A DNA stretch of 5,820 nt from DASQDT01 sp036380435 (GTDB lineage Bacteria > Acidobacteriota > Blastocatellia > Pyrinomonadales > Pyrinomonadaceae): NCBI GenBank assembly GCA_036380435.1, contig DASVES010000143.1:1-5820 (forward strand), written 5' to 3'. A program made the translations under genes and the position numbers. A model generated the notes under the pieces. The model was not told the origin of the DNA. It made no database searches and saw only the letters and a list, made by a program, of their open reading frames with translations. Shown in pieces: positions 5,079 to 5,820 of the stretch. Positions within the stretch are counted from its first letter, which is position 1, and every line of letters begins with the position of its first letter.

Positions 5079-5084
5079 TGAGCT

Positions 5085-5820
5085 TTATGCTGACTGCTGA
5101 CTGCCGACTGCTGACTGCTCTCTTCTGTAAACGACGCGGCCGGCGACAATCGTCGCCACGGCCGCGCCTTGAAACGTCCAGCCGTCGAAGGGCGTGTTGC
5201 GGCTTTTGGATTTGGAACGCGCGGCGTCGAACGTCCAGCGCAGGTCGGGGTCGAGGATAGTCACGTCGCCCCACGAGCCGGGGCGCAGGGTTCCGCGGCC
5301 TTCGAGGTTGAGGATGCGTGCGGGGTTGGCGGAGCAGAGCGCGACGAGACGTTCGAGATCGACGACGCCGCGGTGGACGAGGCGTTCGAGGGCGAGGCCG
5401 ACGGCCGTCTCCAGCCCCGTGATGCCGAAGGGAGCATGGTCGAACTCCAACGCCTTTTCGTCGGCGTGGTGCGGCGCATGGTCGGTGGCGACGGCGTCGA
5501 TAGTGCCGTCGCGCAGGGCTTCGAGGATGGCCTCCACGTGCTCGGGGCTGCGAAGCGGCGGACTCATCTTGCTGTTGGTGTCGAATTCGGCCGCGGCCTC
5601 ATCCGTGAGCGTCCAGTGATGGGGCGCGACCTCGCAGGTCACGCTCAGTCCCCTCGCCTTCGCGCGCCTGACGGCCTCAATGGCCCCGCGCGTCGAGACG
5701 TGTGCGATGTGGAGTCGCGCGAGCGTCAACTCGGCGAGCGCACAGTCGCGCGCCACGTCCGACTCTTCGGCGAGCGCCGGCATCCCGCGCAGGCCGAGAC
5801 GCAGAGACCAGTCGCCCTCG
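5085..5820 (-). CDS. pyrC: Dihydroorotase, type I (C-terminal 244 residues; start outside window)
   Basis: Dihydroorotase cyclises carbamoyl-aspartate to dihydroorotate in pyrimidine synthesis, in the cytoplasm. The frame is open to the right edge, and codons before the ATG at 5783 read EGDWSLRLGLRG. This matches the conserved EG...S..LGL.G segment of the family, so that ATG is internal and the gene is only partial here. Amidohydrolase landmarks follow (numbered from Met 5783): HIAHVST with metal-ligand His28, CEVAPHH with His55, the NSKMSPPLRSPEH substrate segment (70-82), and VATDHAPHH with catalytic Asp101. FGITGLETA and the RGTLRPGSWGDVTILDP beta-sandwich end come next. The HxH metal site expected near the N-terminus is outside the window. 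The last residues (REQSAVGSQQSA) are encoded by a heptamer repeat array and extend past the usual end near GRVVYR. A neighbouring aspartate carbamoyltransferase gene would be expected upstream but is not visible. Confidence 0.93.
   Translation of the reverse strand, partial: EGDWSLRLGLRGMPALAEESDVARDCALAELTLARLHIAHVSTRGAIEAVRRAKARGLSVTCEVAPHHWTLTDEAAAEFDTNSKMSPPLRSPEHVEAILEALRDGTIDAVATDHAPHHADEKALEFDHAPFGITGLETAVGLALERLVHRGVVDLERLVALCSANPARILNLEGRGTLRPGSWGDVTILDPDLRWTFDAARSKSKSRNTPFDGWTFQGAAVATIVAGRVVYRREQSAVGSQQSA
5091..5118. repeat. Heptamer tandem array TGACTGC, four units
   Basis: Units are TGACTGC, TGACTGC, CGACTGC and TGACTGC. The array lies just inside the 3' end of the minus-strand dihydroorotase reading frame and encodes most of its last residues. 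Confidence 0.85.

Larger units (their letters stand above)
4601..5084. other. Gene-free, repeat-dense intergenic region
   Basis: Between the stop at 4600 and the dihydroorotase stop at 5085 there is no credible gene. Long open frames on both strands near 4787-5260 arise from GC-rich palindromes, have no ribosome-binding sites and read through the repeats. The contents are the three-hairpin element (4639-4779), a heptamer array (4789-4823), a short unique stretch (4824-4864) and the composite palindromic repeat (4865-5078). Genes on both sides end here, so it is a convergent 3'-3' region. Confidence 0.7.

Noticed and set aside
4865..5118. CRISPR array
   Set aside because: The repeats are palindromic modules in inverted orientation and uninterrupted heptamers; there are no regularly spaced direct repeats with unique spacers.
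4787..5274. Open frames of 113-157 residues on both strands across the repeat region
   Set aside because: They translate heptamer arrays and palindromes, have no start signals, and overlap the real dihydroorotase end. Their openness follows from GC-rich palindromic sequence.

Overview
The window is a GC-rich bacterial chromosome segment with three complete minus-strand genes, two complete plus-strand genes and a gene fragment at each edge. The proteins are bacterial throughout. A secreted glycine-zipper protein with a TrbI-like region, a sigma-54-type promoter and abundant intergenic palindromes and heptamer arrays would suit an Acidobacteriota-type (possibly Blastocatellia) or similar environmental genome. 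That placement is an inference from style, not a taxonomic result.

Layout. Bases 1-150 carry the C-terminal 49 codons of an unrecognised, less GC-rich gene, followed by a perfect 15-bp hairpin. A good sigma-70-type promoter (384-413) precedes a small helical protein (481-762). A bidirectional intrinsic terminator (814-857) separates it from a convergent minus-strand cluster, read right to left: a Prx6/1-Cys-type peroxiredoxin (2662-3339), a Cys/Met-metabolism PLP enzyme (1368-2618) and a single-domain rhodanese of the MoeB C-terminal type (945-1265). The likely common theme is sulfur amino-acid, sulfane-sulfur and thiol-peroxide chemistry. About 530 bp of divergent intergenic DNA follows, with a degenerate inverted repeat, overlapping dyads and a near-consensus sigma-54 promoter (3772-3787). 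This promoter faces a secreted glycine-zipper protein (3875-4600).

Bases 4601-5084 have no credible gene but are densely structured. There are three consecutive hairpins (4639-4779), the first and third with the same 18-nt core inside different arms. Next come a heptamer array (4789-4823), a composite palindromic repeat with a perfect 25-bp inverted pair (4865-5078) and a second heptamer array (5091-5118). The second array forms part of the 3' coding end of a dihydroorotase gene (pyrC type, minus strand), whose start lies beyond the right edge.

No rRNA, tRNA, CRISPR array, transposase gene or prophage gene is visible. The observations most worth following are the repeated-loop hairpins, the composite palindrome and the sigma-54 promoter. 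No complete new defence or mobile system can be supported from this sequence.
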